Assembly (NCBI GenBank): GCA_016931085.1
Contig: JAFGFO010000329.1
Span: forward strand, 1 to 7,891
Source of the DNA: Thermoflexales bacterium
GTDB lineage: Bacteria; Chloroflexota; Anaerolineae; Fen-1058
Length of the DNA: 7,891 nucleotides
Direction of reading: 5' to 3'
This document shows positions 6,674 to 7,891 of this stretch, in pieces. The notes beneath the pieces are model-generated. The model was given only the letters and a program-made list of their open reading frames with translations. It did no database searches and was not told where the DNA came from. A program made the position numbers and the translations under genes. Position 1 is the first letter of the stretch. Each line of letters begins with the position of its first letter.

Positions 6674-7635
6674 GTTGGCCCAAGCTCCACTGACCAGCTT
6701 TCCTCGACCGGCACAGGCGTTTTAGCCCCGATCTCGTCCAAAATGTCGCTTGCCGCCTGCCCGCGCACTCGCGCCTGGCTGGTGTTAAGAATGCGATGGG
6801 CCAACACAGCGTGGATCAAGCGCTTGACATCGTCCGGCAATACATACTCTCGACCTTGGATGGCTGCTTGCGCCTGCGCCGCGTGATACAGGCACAACGA
6901 ACCGCGCGGGCTGGCGCCCAGTTGAACGGCCTCGTGCTGCCGCGTGGCGCGCGTCAGCCGCACGATGTATTCCTCGATGGCCGGGTGGACTGCCACCTGC
7001 CGGACTGTCTTCTGCAGCGCGAGGATGTCGCCGGCTTCTACTACTGGTGCCAGCTCGGCCAGCGGGCTGCTCTCTCGGAAGCGGCGCAGGATCGCCCGCT
7101 CGCCGCCTTCGTCGGGATAGCCGATGGCGAGCCGCATAAAAAAGCGGTCTACCTGCGCTTCGGGCAAGGGGAAGGTACCTTCGAGCTCGATGGGGTTCTG
7201 AGTGGCGAGCACCAGGAACGGGCGCGGCAGTGGGCGTGTGACGCCGTCCACCGTCACCTGGCGCTCTTCCATCGCTTCCAGCAACGCCGCCTGGGTGCGC
7301 GGGCCGGCGCGGTTGATCTCGTCGGCCAGCACAACCTGGGCCACGAGTGGGCCGGGCCGGTACTCGAACTCGCTCGTCTTTTGATTGAACACGCTCACGC
7401 CCGTAATGTCGGTCGGGAGCAGGTCGGGCGTGAACTGGATGCGCTGAAAGCTGCACGCTAGCGACTTGGCCAGTGATTTGGCCAGCGTCGTCTTGCCGAT
7501 GCCGGGCACGTCTTCCAGCAGCACGTGCCCCTCACAAAAGAGCGCGATCAACAACAATTCGACGACCTCGTCTTTGCCGACCATCACGCGCGCGATATTT
7601 TCTTTGATCTTGTGGGCCACGAGCTGAACAGACAT
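6670..7635 (-). CDS. MoxR family AAA+ ATPase
   Basis: A 321-residue cytoplasmic AAA+ ATPase of the MoxR family, chaperone-like proteins that use ATP to help mature or assemble partner proteins. Motifs counted from the ATG at 7635: Walker A VPGIGKTT (43-50, Lys48), Walker B VVLADE (101-106, Asp105/Glu106) followed by INRAGPRTQAALLEAMEE, sensor 1 ATQNP (Asn147), the arginine-finger segment AQVDRF (Arg164) and sensor 2 GASPRG (Arg244). All key residues are present, so it should be active. A longer reading from TTG at 7656 is open, but AAAGGAG at 7651-7645 lies 9 nt before the ATG and would fall inside the longer version, so ATG at 7635 is chosen. It is the first gene of a three-gene operon with the DUF58 gene (GTGA overlap) and the DUF4129 gene, preceded by a strong promoter and a structured leader. 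Confidence 0.95.
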   Translation of the reverse strand: MSVQLVAHKIKENIARVMVGKDEVVELLLIALFCEGHVLLEDVPGIGKTTLAKSLAKSLACSFQRIQFTPDLLPTDITGVSVFNQKTSEFEYRPGPLVAQVVLADEINRAGPRTQAALLEAMEERQVTVDGVTRPLPRPFLVLATQNPIELEGTFPLPEAQVDRFFMRLAIGYPDEGGERAILRRFRESSPLAELAPVVEAGDILALQKTVRQVAVHPAIEEYIVRLTRATRQHEAVQLGASPRGSLCLYHAAQAQAAIQGREYVLPDDVKRLIHAVLAHRILNTSQARVRGQAASDILDEIGAKTPVPVEESWSVELGPT

Positions 7636-7644
7636 CCAGGCGTT

Positions 7645-7651
7645 CTCCTTT
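7645..7651 (-). promoter_or_regulatory. Ribosome binding site deciding the moxR start
   Basis: AAAGGAG on the minus strand, 9 nt before ATG at 7635. It is a near-perfect Shine-Dalgarno sequence and argues against the upstream TTG start. It begins only about 8 nt after the U-run of the upstream terminator-like hairpin. Confidence 0.88.
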
Positions 7652-7658
7652 GACAACG

Positions 7659-7691
7659 AAAAAGCTTCTACCCTCTTTTCAGATAGAAGCT
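7659..7691 (-). terminator. Terminator-like hairpin in the moxR leader
   Basis: On the minus strand AGCTTCTATC (7691-7682) pairs with GGTAGAAGCT (7672-7663): ten base pairs including one U-G wobble, with the 9-nt loop TGAAAAGAG. Four T follow (7662-7659; five if the last stem T is counted). It has the form of an intrinsic terminator but lies between the moxR promoter and the moxR ribosome binding site, so it would act as an attenuator rather than an end-of-operon signal. The stem has few GC pairs and the U-run is short, so termination is probably partial. Confidence 0.55.
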
Positions 7692-7739
7692 ATCAGTCTT
7701 TCGAAAGACCTTGGCGGCACGTCCGCCGGCGAGCCTCAT
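7668..7739 (-). CDS. Possible leader mini-ORF (23 codons) upstream of moxR
   Basis: On the minus strand ATG at 7739 opens 23 codons ending in TAG at 7670-7668. The peptide begins MRLAGGRAAK, ends FYLKRG, and is basic (seven Lys/Arg, one Asp). The ATG would lie only about 4 nt after the predicted transcript start, so translation would be essentially leaderless, and there is no Shine-Dalgarno sequence. The stop codon falls within the 3' arm of the terminator-like stem, so a ribosome finishing this ORF would prevent that stem from forming. The ORF is not in frame with moxR. It could equally be a chance ORF in a structured RNA. Confidence 0.22.
   Translation of the reverse strand: MRLAGGRAAKVFRKTDSFYLKRG
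7682..7694 (-). other. Alternative hairpin competing with the terminator stem
   Basis: Minus-strand GATAG-CTT-CTATC forms a 5-bp hairpin that uses the same CTTCTATC bases as the 5' arm of the terminator-like stem. The two structures exclude each other, as expected for an antiterminator/terminator pair. The stem is short, so its stability is uncertain. Confidence 0.35.
7696..7709. promoter_or_regulatory. 14-bp perfect palindrome in the moxR leader
   Basis: GTCTTTCGAAAGAC is a perfect 14-bp inverted repeat about 35-48 bp downstream of the predicted transcription start. In RNA it gives a 5-6 bp stem with a UCGA loop. In DNA it could be a binding site for a dimeric regulator. The sequence alone does not decide between these. 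Confidence 0.45.
7713..7727 (-). other. GC-rich hairpin at the 5' end of the moxR leader
   Basis: On the minus strand GGCGG-ACGTG-CCGCC gives a five-bp all-GC stem with a 5-nt loop. It is the first of the successive hairpins in the predicted leader transcript. Confidence 0.4.
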
Positions 7740-7750
7740 CGCTGGAAGCA

Positions 7751-7778
7751 ATTATATTCCATCCTATGTGAATGTCAA
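7751..7778 (-). promoter_or_regulatory. Consensus sigma70-type promoter for the moxR operon
   Basis: On the minus strand TTGACA (7778-7773) is followed by 16 bp and TATAAT (7756-7751). Both hexamers match the housekeeping consensus perfectly; the spacer is one base short of the optimal 17. The most likely start is the A near 7743, giving a leader of about 108 nt before the moxR ATG. No other promoter of comparable quality is visible in the window. Confidence 0.85.
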
Positions 7779-7833
7779 GGACTTGTGAGTTTTGTACTTT
7801 TATAGTAACTACTCAGCCTGCCTATTTTTAGTT

Positions 7834-7872
7834 ACACAGAGCCTCACAGAGGGAACACAGAGGCACACAGAG
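7834..7872. repeat. Four CACAGAG direct repeats at helical spacing
   Basis: Copies of (A/T)CACAGAG begin at 7834, 7844, 7855 and 7865, at intervals of 10, 11 and 10 bp, close to one DNA turn. They lie about 55-95 bp upstream of the -35 box of the moxR promoter. Similar CACAGAG-rich tracts occur as dispersed repeats in many environmental bacterial genomes, so this may be a generic repeat; a phased protein-binding array is the alternative. The rest of 7779-7833 is AT-rich and shows only a 6-bp inverted repeat (GTAACT at 7805-7810 with AGTTAC at 7830-7835), with no gene. Confidence 0.6.
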
Positions 7873-7891
7873 GCTTTCAAAAGGCTAAATC

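Noticed and set aside
6796..7461. A 221-codon open frame on the plus strand opposite moxR
   Set aside because: moxR has all AAA+ motifs intact on the other strand; the plus-strand product has no recognisable family.
7636..7743. Known riboswitch in the moxR leader (c-di-GMP-I, mini-ykkC/guanidine-II, ydaO, fluoride, hammerhead)
   Set aside because: I compared by eye with remembered conserved cores. The first hairpin loop ACGTG resembles but does not match the ACGR loops of mini-ykkC and there is no second such loop; the other cores are absent. A covariance-model search was not possible.
7834..7872. CRISPR array
   Set aside because: The repeat unit is only 7-8 bp with 2-3 bp between copies; there are no spacers of normal length.

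Overview
The window reads as a GC-rich bacterial chromosome segment with a notably AT-richer upstream region near its right end. Gene content and protein style (a bacterial PNPase, a signal-peptidase-I-fold protein with the VMALPGET signature, an AI-2E permease, and a MoxR/DUF58/DUF4129 set) fit the phylum Chloroflexota, possibly Anaerolineae or Caldilineae. This assignment comes from memory of family styles, not from a search, and is moderate at best.

Left half, plus strand: (1) the 3' nine-tenths of pnp (polynucleotide phosphorylase), entering the window already open; (2) a small signal peptidase I (S26) homologue in which both residues of the Ser/Lys catalytic dyad appear to be replaced; (3) a complete AI-2E/DUF20-family membrane protein. 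Genes 2 and 3 are separated by a strong 59-nt hairpin with perfect 16-bp arms. The AI-2E gene converges with the minus-strand operon, and the roughly 100 bp between the two stop codons is occupied by a nested palindrome. Its core is two inverted copies of a 24-nt GTAG-plus-hairpin unit with compensatory base changes, resembling a REPIN/BIME.

Right half, minus strand, transcribed right to left: moxR-type AAA+ ATPase, then a DUF58 protein (GTGA overlap with the stop of moxR), then a DUF4129 multi-spanning membrane protein (9-bp gap). This is the classic MoxR-DUF58-DUF4129 cluster, usually accompanied by a transglutaminase; none is present here. The cluster is thought to act in envelope or extracytoplasmic protein maturation and assembly, with MoxR as a chaperone-like ATPase and the membrane partners as its targets or platform.

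The most intriguing region is the moxR leader. A perfect-consensus sigma70-type promoter (TTGACA, 16 bp, TATAAT) starts a transcript of about 108 nt before the moxR ATG. The leader holds several hairpins, a terminator-like stem with a U-run just before the ribosome binding site, a mutually exclusive alternative hairpin, and a 23-codon basic mini-ORF whose stop lies inside the terminator stem. This is the layout of an attenuator or riboswitch-like control element, and I do not recognise it as a known class. Upstream of the promoter are four copies of a CACAGAG repeat spaced at about one helical turn.
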